Positions 1-8,875 of a DNA stretch of 64,000 nucleotides are shown here, one piece after another. The notes beneath the pieces were generated by a model that saw only the letters and a list, made by a program, of their open reading frames with translations, made no database searches and was not told where the DNA came from. Where the stretch lies: contig CAVYEW010000010.1 of NCBI GenBank assembly GCA_963767645.1, positions 310,001 to 374,000 on the forward strand, written 5' to 3'. The first letter of the stretch is position 1. Each line of letters begins with the position of its first letter. The position numbers and the translations under genes were made by a program. Origin of the DNA: DATFDN01 sp963767645. Lineage in GTDB: Bacteria; Pseudomonadota; Alphaproteobacteria; Acetobacterales; Acetobacteraceae.

Positions 1-17
1 CGCTGGCGGTCATCGGA

Positions 18-929
18 TCACGCGGCCTGCGATCCCTTGCCCTCCACCGTGGCACCCGCCCACTCCTCAAGCACCTTGATAAGCGTAGTGACATCGCTTG
101 GTCCCGCTCCGTGCGCCATGGCGTAGCCATAGAGCTGCCTCGCGGCGCTGCAGGTGAACATGGCGGCACCGAGCGCCTCCGCCTCTTCCAGAGCGAGGCG
201 TAGATCTTTGCTCATCAGTTCCAGCCGAAAGCCGAAATCGAACTCACGGGTGAGCACGGCCTTTGCAACGAACGCCTCGGTTACGAAGCTACGGCCGCTG
301 CTCCGATTGATAACGTCCACCATGATGTCGGGATCAAGTCCGGCCTTCGCGCCCATAACCAAGCATTCCGATGCGACGGCGTAATTCACCGCCGACATCA
401 GGTTGTTGACCAGCTTGAGTGTCTGGCCCTGTCCCACCCGATCACCGACAAAGATCGTGTTCCGACCGATCTCCAGCAATGCCGGCCGAACCGTCTCGTA
501 GGCGGCGACGTCACCCGACACCATGACGGCAAGACTGCCCGCCTTGGCGCCGGCAACGCCCCCGCTGACCGGCGCGTCAAGCGAGATGATGCCGTGCGGT
601 GCCAGTCCGGCCGCGACTTCCTGGGCTACCCGCGCACCGGTTGTCGACAGATCGACGAAGATTTTCGCGCGCCCGCCTGCGGCGAGACCGTTCTCTCCGA
701 GCGCGACCCGGCGCACCACGTCCGGCGTCGGCAGACTGACCATCACGATCTCGACCCGCGCTGCGATCTCGGCCGGCGAGCTGGCCGCGTGCGCGCCGGC
801 CGCCGTCGCGGTGCGGACCGCGGCGGCATTGAGGTCGTGGACGACGACGCGATTTCCCGCGTGCAGCAGCCGCTGCACCATCGGTGCGCCCATCGCTCCA
901 AGGCCGATGAAGTCGATTTCCAGGGCCAT
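18..929 (-). CDS. NAD(P)-dependent 3-hydroxyisobutyrate dehydrogenase family enzyme
   Basis: Cytosolic beta-hydroxyacid dehydrogenase of 303 aa, expected to oxidise a 3-hydroxy acid such as 3-hydroxyisobutyrate or tartronate semialdehyde reductively or oxidatively with NAD(P). Seen: N-terminal Rossmann motif GLGAMG (residues 9-14), substrate-binding motif DAPVSGG (118-124), and the GQGQTLKLVNN stretch whose Lys172 matches the family's catalytic lysine. Length is typical for the family. It is the last gene of a leftward group. Its ATG (929) lies 3 bases after a TGA that would close the upstream substrate-binding protein in another frame. The substrate cannot be read from sequence. Confidence 0.9.
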   Translation of the reverse strand: MALEIDFIGLGAMGAPMVQRLLHAGNRVVVHDLNAAAVRTATAAGAHAASSPAEIAARVEIVMVSLPTPDVVRRVALGENGLAAGGRAKIFVDLSTTGARVAQEVAAGLAPHGIISLDAPVSGGVAGAKAGSLAVMVSGDVAAYETVRPALLEIGRNTIFVGDRVGQGQTLKLVNNLMSAVNYAVASECLVMGAKAGLDPDIMVDVINRSSGRSFVTEAFVAKAVLTREFDFGFRLELMSKDLRLALEEAEALGAAMFTCSAARQLYGYAMAHGAGPSDVTTLIKVLEEWAGATVEGKGSQAA

Positions 930-2212
930 TCCTCAATTCCCTTCTTGACCAAGGCACAGCCGCCTTCCGAGAGCGGCCGGAACGCCTGCTCGGCCGGAAT
1001 CGTCGCCAGAACGTCGTAGAGGTCCCACTCGCCGGTCGAGGCTTCCGGTCTTTTCACCTGGACGAGGAACATGTCATGCACCATGCGCCCGTCCTCGCGG
1101 AGATGGCCGTGGCGCGCAAAGAAATCCTCGACCGGGGTCGCTTTCATCTGGGCGACAACCGGAAGTGCCTCGTCGGTGCCGCAGGCCTCGATTGCCTTCA
1201 GATAATGCGTCACGGCGGAGTTGATACCGGCCTGGTACTGCGTCGGCATGGCGTTGTGCCGGGCCTGGAAGCGTCGCGCGAACGCGCGCGTCCGATCGTC
1301 ATAGTTCCAATAATAGGCGGTGGTGAAGATGATGTTCTGCGTCGTCGGGAGTCCAAGGCTATGGATGTCGGTGATGTTGATGAACAGGCCGACCAGTTGC
1401 TGTCCGTGGTTCATCATTCCGAACTCGGCGGCCTGCTTGATCGCGTTGATTGTGTCGTTCCCGCCGTTGGCGAGCGCGACGACCTTGGCACCGGACGATT
1501 GTGCCTGCAGCAGGTAGGAGGAGAAGTCGGCGGCGTTGAGCGGGTGACGCACGCTGCCGAGAACCTTGCCGCCTTCGGCGAGGATGACCGGGCGCGCCGC
1601 GTCTTCCAGAGTATATCCGCCTGCATAGTCGACCGTTATGAAGAACCAGGTGTTGTCTCCTCTCTGCATCAGCGCGTGGGCCGTGCCGTGCGCCTGCGCG
1701 TAGGCATCGGACGTCCAGTGTAGCCCGGTCGGCGAGCAGAATTTTCCGGTCAGGTCGGTGGTCGAGGCCGAGGAGTTGATCGATACGCGGCCCGCCTCGC
1801 GAGCAATCTGCTGTACCGCGAGCGCGACCCCCGAGTTCGGCATGTCGATGACCATGTCCACTTGGCCGACCGAGAACCATTCCCGCGCGATGGCGGAGCC
1901 GACGTTCGGCTTGTTCTGGTGGTCCGCGTAGACGATCTCGATCGGCTTGCCGAACATCGTGCCGCCGAAATCCTCCACTGCCATGCGGGTCGCAAGCACC
2001 GATCCTGGGCCGGCGAAATCGCGATACGGCCCGTTCAGGTCGGTCAGGACACCGATCTTGACGATGCCATCCGAGAGTTGCGGCGGGTTTGCCCGCTGAG
2101 CGTGTGTGATGCGTATGCCGCCGAGCAGCGGTGGTGCAACGATCCCCGCGCCGACGCCGGCCATTGTGTTCGCCAGAAACCGACGCCTCGTTGGTTCTGT
2201 TTCTTTGTCCAC
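743..2212 (-). CDS. ABC-type branched-chain amino acid-like substrate-binding protein, C-terminus frameshifted into next gene
   Basis: Periplasmic binding protein (LivJ-type, periplasmic-binding fold I) for import of an unidentified small acid or amide. Seen: twin-arginine leader TRRRFLANTMAGVGAG near the N-terminus, then GVLTDLNGPYRDFAGPG and further family sequence to the usual tail ending CALVKK. The frame then fails to stop and continues about 60 codons into the next gene as arginine-rich nonsense. A TGA at 933-935 in an adjacent frame would end the protein right after CALVKK and 3 bases before the next ATG. A one-base frameshift in the run of Gs near 938-941 is therefore the simplest explanation. 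No permease or ATPase genes are adjacent. Confidence 0.85.
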   Translation of the reverse strand: MDKETEPTRRRFLANTMAGVGAGIVAPPLLGGIRITHAQRANPPQLSDGIVKIGVLTDLNGPYRDFAGPGSVLATRMAVEDFGGTMFGKPIEIVYADHQNKPNVGSAIAREWFSVGQVDMVIDMPNSGVALAVQQIAREAGRVSINSSASTTDLTGKFCSPTGLHWTSDAYAQAHGTAHALMQRGDNTWFFITVDYAGGYTLEDAARPVILAEGGKVLGSVRHPLNAADFSSYLLQAQSSGAKVVALANGGNDTINAIKQAAEFGMMNHGQQLVGLFINITDIHSLGLPTTQNIIFTTAYYWNYDDRTRAFARRFQARHNAMPTQYQAGINSAVTHYLKAIEACGTDEALPVVAQMKATPVEDFFARHGHLREDGRMVHDMFLVQVKRPEASTGEWDLYDVLATIPAEQAFRPLSEGGCALVKKGIEEWPWKSTSSALERWAHRWCSGCCTREIASSSTTSMPPRSAPRRRPARTRPARRPRSQRGSRS

Positions 2213-2303
2213 GTTGCTGCCCCCCGAGCTAGCCGGAGTTCCCGTGAATTTTGGGGTCCTTCCTGGCGTGATGCGGTTAGGGCCCGTACGCGCCCAAGCC
2301 GGA

Positions 2304-3554
2304 TCAGGCGAATGACTCGGACATCGCCGAATAGACGAGACTGCGCAGGTCGCGGCGGAGCGTCAGCCGGGCGTCGCTGCCGAGCACCTGCGTCATGAAC
2401 ACCACGGCGAGCTCTTCCTTCGGGTCGATCCAGAAGGCGGTCGAGGCGGCACCGCCCCAGAAGAACTCGCCCACCGTGCCGGGCAGGCGGGTCTTGACGA
2501 CATCGACGGTCACGCCGCAGCCGATCGAGAAACCAATGCCGGAATAGCCGGCCTCGCTGAACAGGCCGGGGGGCGCCAGGTCCGCCAGATCCTTGTTCTC
2601 GGGCAGGTAATTCAGGCTGAACAGCGCGACCGTCTTGGGGCTCAGAATCTGCTCGCCGTCAAGGCTGCCGCCCTGCAGCAGCATCCGGCAGAACCGCATG
2701 TAATCATGCGCGGTCGACACCAGGCCGCCGCCGCCGGATTCCAGGCTGGGCGGCGCAGCGTATGTGCTCTTGCCCGCATCGTCCTGCAGCTTCATGCCCC
2801 CACCCTCCTTGGGCTGGTAGCAGGATGCGAAGCGGTCGATCTTCTCCGGCGGGCACCAGAAGGCGGTGTCGGTCATGCCCAAAGGCTCAAAGAGCCGCGT
2901 GCGCAGGAACTCCCCGAAGCTCATCCCGCTGAGCTGCTGGACGAGGTAGCCCATCACGTCGATCGAGACGGAGTAGTTCCACGACGTTCCCGGCGAGAAT
3001 TCGAGCGGCAGGTTCGATAGCTGCTCGATCATGGCGTCGAGGCCGCCCTCGGTGTTGAATTCGGCCAGTTTTGCGTGGCGGTATGCGCGGTCGACGCTGG
3101 TGCGGTTCATGAACCCGTAGGTCAGGCCGGAGGTGTGCGTCACCAGGTCCACAATCTTCATCGGCCGCTTGACTGGGGTGGTCAGGAAGCCCGGGGGCCC
3201 GCCAGGCACGAAACTCGGAATGCCGGTGGCATAGACCCCCAGGTTCCGCCACGACGGGATATGCGTGGCGACATCGTCGTCGAGTCCGATCAGGCCTTCC
3301 TCGACCAGCATCATCAATGCCACAGCCGTGATCGGCTTGCTCATGGAGTAGATGCGGAAGATCGCATCCTCGCGCATCGGCTTGCCGCGCTCGCGGTCCA
3401 GGTGGCCCGACATGCCGGTATGGGCGAGCTTGCCACGCCGGTAGACCATGGTCAGCAGGCCCGGAAGGCGACCGCTATCGACGTAGCGGCGCTTCATGAC
3501 CTCGTCCACGCGCGCCAGCCGCGACGCCGATAGTCCAATCGTCTCCGGTCTCAT
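2304..3554 (-). CDS. Serine hydrolase, beta-lactamase class C / EstB esterase family
   Basis: Serine hydrolase of the penicillin-binding-protein-like fold, probably an esterase of the EstB type rather than an antibiotic resistance enzyme. Seen (numbered from a GTG four codons earlier): SMSK motif at about residues 74-77 (nucleophile plus lysine), YSV at about 198-200 in the YxN position, and FFWGGAAST near the end where classic beta-lactamases carry KTG. No signal peptide is visible, so a cytosolic location is likely. I start at the ATG at 3554 because a GGAGG lies 5 bases upstream; the GTG at 3566 lacks a good site. It is the first gene of the leftward group and diverges from the aldo/keto reductase. 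Confidence 0.85.
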   Translation of the reverse strand: MRPETIGLSASRLARVDEVMKRRYVDSGRLPGLLTMVYRRGKLAHTGMSGHLDRERGKPMREDAIFRIYSMSKPITAVALMMLVEEGLIGLDDDVATHIPSWRNLGVYATGIPSFVPGGPPGFLTTPVKRPMKIVDLVTHTSGLTYGFMNRTSVDRAYRHAKLAEFNTEGGLDAMIEQLSNLPLEFSPGTSWNYSVSIDVMGYLVQQLSGMSFGEFLRTRLFEPLGMTDTAFWCPPEKIDRFASCYQPKEGGGMKLQDDAGKSTYAAPPSLESGGGGLVSTAHDYMRFCRMLLQGGSLDGEQILSPKTVALFSLNYLPENKDLADLAPPGLFSEAGYSGIGFSIGCGVTVDVVKTRLPGTVGEFFWGGAASTAFWIDPKEELAVVFMTQVLGSDARLTLRRDLRSLVYSAMSESFA

Positions 3555-3689
3555 TGCCGCCTCCACTTCCCCTGTCGGCTACTACCGACGGAGCAACGGC
3601 TCTTGTCAAACGGACGGACTGAGGCGCCGACTGGCTCGCCTGCATGCTGCCGGCGCGGCAGACTGGCGGCGGGACGGAAGGAGAGAGCC

Positions 3690-4637
3690 ATGCAGAAGCG
3701 CGGTCTGGGCCGGTCGGGACTTGAGGTGCCGCCCGTCATCTTCGGCGGTAACGTCCTCGGCTGGACGGTGGACAAGAGCGCCGCCTTCCGCCTGTTCGAT
3801 GCGTTGATGGCGGGCGGGCTGAACGCGATCGACACGGCGGACGTCTACTCCGCCTGGGTCGCCGGCCACGCGGGCGGGGAGTCCGAGACGATCATAGGCG
3901 AGTGGATGAAGGCCCGGAGGCGGCGGCAGGACGTGCTGGTCCTGACCAAGGTCGGCATGGAGATGCCGGGGCGAGGCAAGGGCCTGTCCGCTGCCTGGAT
4001 CGCGCGGGCCGTCGAGGACAGCCTGAGGCGCCTCGGCACCGATGTCATCGAGCTCTATCAGGCGCACAGGGACGACGAGGCGACCCCGCTCGAGGAGACG
4101 CTCGGCGCCTTCGCCCGGCTGATCGAGCAGGGCAAGGTCCGGGCCATCGGCGCCTCCAATTACACCGCCCCCCGGCTCAGGGCGGCGCTGGAGACGAGCG
4201 CCAGGCTCGGCCTGCCGCGCTACGAAAGCCTGCAGCCTCCGTACAACCTGATGGAGCGGGGGATGGAGGCCGACCTGCTGCCGCTGTGCCGGGAGCACGG
4301 CTTGGGGGTCATCCCCTACGCCGCCCTGGCGGCCGGCTTCCTGACCGGCAAATACCGGTCCGAAGCGGACCTCTCGAAGAGTGTGCGGGGCGCCCGCGGC
4401 GCCGGCAAGTACCTGAACGGGCGTGGGATGCGGGTGCTCGCGGCGCTCGATACGGCGGCTTCCCGCTTGCACGCGACGCCGGCGCAGGTGGCGCTAGCCT
4501 GGCAGATCGCCCGGCCCGGCATCACCGCCCCGATCGCCAGCGCCACCGGCCCGGAGCAATTGCAGGATCTGGTGAGGGCCACGACCCTGGCCCTGGATCG
4601 AGAGGCAGTGGAGGCGCTGGACGCGGCGAGCCGGTAG
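3690..4637 (+). CDS. Aldo/keto reductase
   Basis: NADPH-dependent aldo/keto reductase (TIM barrel, 315 aa), probably of the Tas/YajO-like group acting on aldehydes or sugars. Seen: the catalytic tetrad Asp48, Tyr53, Lys87 and His126 in the contexts AIDTADVYSAW, VLTKVGM and LYQAHRDD. The C-terminal cofactor-binding region follows. Start chosen at the ATG preceded by GGAAGGAGAG at 3676-3685; the reading frame is open upstream but lacks such a site. Immediately downstream in the same orientation lies a broken GMC flavoprotein, so the pair may once have acted together on an alcohol or sugar. Confidence 0.92.
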   Translation: MQKRGLGRSGLEVPPVIFGGNVLGWTVDKSAAFRLFDALMAGGLNAIDTADVYSAWVAGHAGGESETIIGEWMKARRRRQDVLVLTKVGMEMPGRGKGLSAAWIARAVEDSLRRLGTDVIELYQAHRDDEATPLEETLGAFARLIEQGKVRAIGASNYTAPRLRAALETSARLGLPRYESLQPPYNLMERGMEADLLPLCREHGLGVIPYAALAAGFLTGKYRSEADLSKSVRGARGAGKYLNGRGMRVLAALDTAASRLHATPAQVALAWQIARPGITAPIASATGPEQLQDLVRATTLALDREAVEALDAASR

Positions 4638-4711
4638 GGAAGCCCCGCCGGCGACACGGGAGGGAGCGGCGAGGCTCACCGCCTCTGTCGAGCTCAGCGG
4701 GAGAGCGGGCA

Positions 4712-6074
4712 ATCAGCGGCGGGACCACCGGCTACGGCCTTGGTGGATCGGCACTGCACCGTTACGGATGCTGGTTCCGGCTGCACGCCGACGATTTCCG
4801 CATGAAGTCGCTGCACGGGCGCAGCCAGGATTGGCCGATCGCCCACGACGACCTTTGCCCCTTTTACGACCAGGTGCAGCGGGAGGTCGGGATTTCGGGT
4901 GAGGCGGCGATGGAGGTGTGGCGGCCCAAGGGTGACCCTTACCCGATGCCCCCGCTCGCCACCTCCCTCCAGGCAAGGACGGTCGCAAAGGGCTTTGCGG
5001 CAATGGGGTGCGAACGGCGCCGATGCCGCAGGCCATCAACTCCATCGAATGCAACGGCCCCCCTGCCTGTATGACGGACGGTGCGATTCGGGCTGTCCGA
5101 TCGGGGCACTGGCCAATCCGCTCGTCACCTATGTGCCGCGAGCGCTCGCGGCCGGCGCGGAGTTCCGGCCGCGCTGCACGGCAACCCGTGTGCTGCTCCG
5201 CGATGGGGGCGGCGGGCGCGCGGACAGGGTGGCGGGCGTGCTGTACGCTGATGCAACGGGCGAGGAGCACCGGGTGCTCGCCTCTGGGGTCGTGCTCGCG
5301 GCCTTTTCGGTGCAAACGCCGCGCCTGCTGCTCGCTTCCGCCACCGACCGCTTCCCGGACGGGCTCGCCAACCGCAGCGGCGCGGTCGGGCGCTACATGA
5401 TGGCGCATGTCTCCGGCGACGCGCTCGGCCTGTTTTCCTCCGAAACGGAGCCGTACCGGGGGATCACCGGAAGTTCCCTGGTGTGCCAGGACAGCTACGA
5501 CGCCAAGGCAAAGGCGGACTTCTTTGGCAGCTACCAATGGCTTGTTGCGTGGTGTTCAAGCCGACCGACTTGCTCGGCGTCGCCAACACGCGGCCCGAGC
5601 TGTTGGGCGAGGCGCTGCACGGCTTCATGCGAACCGCGTCGCGGCACCTGGGCGGCCTCACGCTGCTCGGCGAGGACCCTGCCGGCTTCCGACAACCGTG
5701 TGACCCTGGGTGCTGCGCGCGACGCGTTCGGCGTGCCTCGCGCGGAAGTCACCCACCGGTATGCCCCAGACACTTTGCGCCTCCACGCGGCTGCGATGGC
5801 GGAAGGCGAGCGGGTCCTGCGCGCGGCGGGGGCGACGGAGGCCTGGGCCGCCCCGATGGCGCAGCAGCACATCCTGGGCAAGACCATCATGGGAACGGAC
5901 CCCGCGTGCTCGGTCGCCAACGGCTTCGGCCAAGCGCATGACCACGAGAACCTGTTCCTCGCCGGCGCGGGGCTGTTCCCGACCTCGGGCGCCGTCAACC
6001 CGACCTTCACGCTGAGCGCGCTCGCGGCCCGGACGACGGACCACATCAACCGCATCTGGTCGAGCCTGTTGTGA
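4712..6074 (+). pseudogene. Decayed GMC-family flavoprotein oxidoreductase
   Basis: Remnant of a glucose-methanol-choline-type oxidoreductase resembling the large subunit of gluconate/fructose-type dehydrogenases. Recognisable pieces fall in changing frames: GYGLGGSALHRYG to about 5015, NSIECNGPPAC at about 5038, CDSGCPIGALANPL at about 5090-5520, a piece containing FKPTDLLGVANTRP at 5550-5690, then the C-terminus with HILGKTIMGTDP and LFPTSGAVNPTF to the stop at 6074. That needs at least four frame changes. The N-terminal FAD-binding GxGxxG segment (about 80 residues) is absent and no start codon is found. I judge this a genuine pseudogene rather than a sequencing artefact, because both truncation and multiple shifts are present. 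Confidence 0.8.
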
Positions 6075-6223
6075 TGTGCTCCCCTTTGACAGGGTAGGCC
6101 GTGACTTTGATTCAGGGTCGGCTCGCTCAGTGCTGTCGCTCATGCCGAAATCCGGCAGATTCCCTTGCCCACGAACGCCAGGCATTGGCGAAGTCACGAT
6201 CTACCTAGGCGGGACACACCACC

Positions 6224-6913
6224 ATGACCGAGATCGGGCTGTTCGAGGCAATGTACACCGCCCGCGCCATGCGGCGCCTGAAGCCGGACCCAGTGCCCGG
6301 GGATGTGATAACCAAAGTCCTTGATGCCGCCATCAGGGCTCCGTCCGGCGGCAACGCGCAGAACTGGATATTTATCGTCGTCCGCGACGCAGCACAGCGG
6401 CACAGGCTGGCAGCGGTCTATCGCAAGGCCTCCGACGAGGTTGCCGCGATCTACGCCGCCCGCGGCCGCCCGGCCCATCAGACCGACCAACAGTATCAGC
6501 GCATGATGGATGCCGGCGCCTATCTCTGGGATCACATCGGCAACGCGCCGGTTCTGCTGGTGCCATGCCTGAGGACGCGGGACATGCCGCCGCGCGACGC
6601 CCTGCCCCGGGCCGTGGCGGCGCGCTACGACGCACATATCGCACATCAGGAACGAATCCGCGGATCGAGCATCTATCCCGCGATCCAGAACATCATCCTG
6701 GCGTGCCGGGGGCTGGGACTCGGCACGGTGATCACCACAAACCACATCTTGTACGAGGACGAGGTGCGCGCCATCCTCGGCCTGCCGGATGATGTATTCA
6801 CCTTTGCCTTGATGCCCATCGGCTATCCGGCGGGCCAGCACGGGCCGCTTTCCCGGCGTCCAGTGGCCGAGGTGGCCTTCGCGGATCGCTGGGGACATGC
6901 CTGGCCGGGCTGA
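6224..6913 (+). CDS. Nitroreductase family protein
   Basis: FMN-dependent oxidoreductase of the nitroreductase fold, 229 aa, using NAD(P)H to reduce nitro, quinone or related acceptors. Seen: N-terminal RAMRRLKPDPVP segment, the FMN-contacting APSGGNAQNW (residues about 39-48), and the C-terminal ACRGLGLGTV and FALMPIGYPAG motifs typical of the family. No signal peptide. It stands alone between the GMC remnant and a convergent DedA gene. The physiological substrate is not deducible. Confidence 0.88.
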   Translation: MTEIGLFEAMYTARAMRRLKPDPVPGDVITKVLDAAIRAPSGGNAQNWIFIVVRDAAQRHRLAAVYRKASDEVAAIYAARGRPAHQTDQQYQRMMDAGAYLWDHIGNAPVLLVPCLRTRDMPPRDALPRAVAARYDAHIAHQERIRGSSIYPAIQNIILACRGLGLGTVITTNHILYEDEVRAILGLPDDVFTFALMPIGYPAGQHGPLSRRPVAEVAFADRWGHAWPG

Positions 6914-7079
6914 AGCCAAGCTGTCAGCACGCCGGCGGACCTGCGCTCCGCTCGTCTTCTCGCGCTAGAGCTTGGCGCGTCCTTCGCCGCAGAGCTGCCC
7001 GCGGGTGCTGATGCAGGCATATTCAAGGCGGCCAGTACGACAGACCAGCCGAGACATTCCCGGACCTGTAGGCGGACAA

Positions 7080-7703
7080 TCACGCCGGCCGGCGCCGGCG
7101 CGACCAGAGGAAACGGCCGATCACCAGCGCGGCGCCGGCGATGACGAGATAGTCGAAATAGTGGAACACCGCGTGCAGGTTGCCGTTGCTGCCCCAGGCC
7201 TCGCCCAGCCGCATGCCGATCCAGGCCAGCAGGAAGCACCACGGCCAGGAGCCGATGAAGGTGTAGAGATGGAACGGAACCCGGCGCATATGCGCGATCC
7301 CGGCCGGCAGGGCGATGAAGGTGCGGATCACCGGCAGCATACGGCCGATGAGCACGGCGGGTCTGCCGAAGCGATCGAAGAACCAGTCCGCCTTGGCCAG
7401 ATCGTCGTCGGTCAGCAGCACGTATTTGCCCCAGCGCCGCACCGCCGCGCGTCCGCCATGCGCGCCCACCTCGTAGGCGATGGCCGAGCCGAGATTGCAG
7501 CCGAGCGCGCCGAATGTCGCGACCAGAAACAGGTTCAGCCGCCCGACCGAGACCAGATAGCCCGCGAAGGGCAGGATGATCTCCGAGGGCAGCGGCAGGC
7601 AGGCGGATTCGATCGCCATGAGCCCGAGCACGCCAAGATAGCCGCTGGCTTGCAGCACGGAGATGATGAAGCCGGCCAGCAGGCCGGCATTGGCCGCATT
7701 CAT
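7080..7703 (-). CDS. DedA family (SNARE-associated/VTT domain) inner-membrane protein
   Basis: Polytopic inner-membrane protein of the DedA family, linked in characterised members to lipid-carrier recycling and membrane homeostasis. Seen: 207 aa, PLPSEIILPFAG (Glu41) in the first re-entrant region, and the family's GRMLPVIRTFIALPAG motif with Arg121, Pro124 and Arg127; several hydrophobic segments; a basic C-terminus WSRRRRPA. Its ATG overlaps the stop of the nicotinate phosphoribosyltransferase gene by four bases (ATGA), indicating translational coupling as the third gene of an operon starting with DAHP synthase. Confidence 0.9.
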   Translation of the reverse strand: MNAANAGLLAGFIISVLQASGYLGVLGLMAIESACLPLPSEIILPFAGYLVSVGRLNLFLVATFGALGCNLGSAIAYEVGAHGGRAAVRRWGKYVLLTDDDLAKADWFFDRFGRPAVLIGRMLPVIRTFIALPAGIAHMRRVPFHLYTFIGSWPWCFLLAWIGMRLGEAWGSNGNLHAVFHYFDYLVIAGAALVIGRFLWSRRRRPA

Positions 7704-8866
7704 TCCCCGCCGGCCGGTCCAGCCCGACGGTCGCCCTGGCGCAGCAGGAACTCACGCCCGACCTTCACCATCGGCACGCCGGCGTACTCGACGATATCGG
7801 CGGTGGCGTAGGTCTCGCTCCATTTCTCGGGGATGAAGCTGCCGGTGCCGACCACATCGATCGGCGCCTTGGCGTCCGCCATCACCCGGCACTTGTCGAC
7901 GACGAAACCCGAGGACACCACGATCCGCACATTCGGATATCCGGCGTCGTCGAGGGTTTCCCGCATCCGCCAGACCGCGGCGGCGGAGACGCCGGTGCCG
8001 ACCAGGTAGCGCAATTCGGTGTCGCTCCGATAGCGGCGGATCGCGCCCGGCGCATGGCGCTCCACCGCGGCGTAGCTCGCCTGCGGATCGAGGCCCTCCA
8101 GGAAGCGTCCGCCATGCGTATCGAGGCGCAGCGACAGGCGCCCTTCGGCGGCGAGCGCCGGAAACCGGGCGCAGACGGCGAGGCCGTCGGAAACCTCGCG
8201 GCCGTAATAGTCCACCAGCACGGTCAGCGGCAGATCCGGGAAGGTCTCGTGGAACATCTCAGCGGCGCGGACCGTGGAGCCGGCATAGCCGATCAGCGAG
8301 TGCGGCATGGTGCCGAAGCCGCGCGAGGCGCCGAACCAATGCGCGGTGCCGTCATTGGCGTTGCCGACGAAGCCCTTGGCGCCTTCGCGCTGCGCGGCGG
8401 CGCTGCCGACGCCGGCGGCATAGGCCATCATCTCCTGCATCTCGGCGCCGGCGCAGTGGCGTGCCTCCATCGCCAGGAACGCGGCTTCGGGGAGCGCGAG
8501 GCACATCTGATAGGCGTTGTGCGCGGCGACGCAGGCCGGCCCGATCTTCTGCAGGAAGATGGTCTCGAGATCGGAGAGCTGCACGAAGCTGCCGGTGATG
8601 TAGACGATCGGCTCGCCGGCGCCGACCCAGGCGCCTTCCTCGTATTGCAGGTCGATGTCGAAGGCGGTGTTCCGCGCCGCGGCGACGCCGCGCAGCCATT
8701 CGGTCAGCAGGCGCGGCGCGGAGACCACCGGGCGGCGCAGGAACAGGGCATAGGTCACGCGCTTGTCGCCGAAGCGCGCGACGATCTGCTTGGTGCGGTT
8801 GAAGTAGGTGTCGGTGCGCGCGGCGATGTCCTGCGCGAGGACCGCCGTATCGGTGTCGGCGTCCAT
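7700..8866 (-). CDS. Nicotinate phosphoribosyltransferase-like protein
   Basis: Predicted NAD-salvage enzyme joining nicotinate and PRPP to give nicotinate mononucleotide, or a close homologue. Seen: 388 aa with TDTYFNRTKQIV near the N-terminus, VYITGSF, MEARHCAG, the LVDYYGREVSDGL strand, and a C-terminal phosphate-binding DVVGTGSFIPEKW. This is the shorter proteobacterial form, not the classic PncB with its N-terminal extension, so I leave the symbol blank. It lies 9 bases downstream of the DAHP synthase gene and overlaps the DedA start, so the three are probably co-transcribed although no common pathway is obvious. Confidence 0.85.
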   Translation of the reverse strand: MDADTDTAVLAQDIAARTDTYFNRTKQIVARFGDKRVTYALFLRRPVVSAPRLLTEWLRGVAAARNTAFDIDLQYEEGAWVGAGEPIVYITGSFVQLSDLETIFLQKIGPACVAAHNAYQMCLALPEAAFLAMEARHCAGAEMQEMMAYAAGVGSAAAQREGAKGFVGNANDGTAHWFGASRGFGTMPHSLIGYAGSTVRAAEMFHETFPDLPLTVLVDYYGREVSDGLAVCARFPALAAEGRLSLRLDTHGGRFLEGLDPQASYAAVERHAPGAIRRYRSDTELRYLVGTGVSAAAVWRMRETLDDAGYPNVRIVVSSGFVVDKCRVMADAKAPIDVVGTGSFIPEKWSETYATADIVEYAGVPMVKVGREFLLRQGDRRAGPAGGE

Positions 8867-8875
8867 GTCCGTCCC

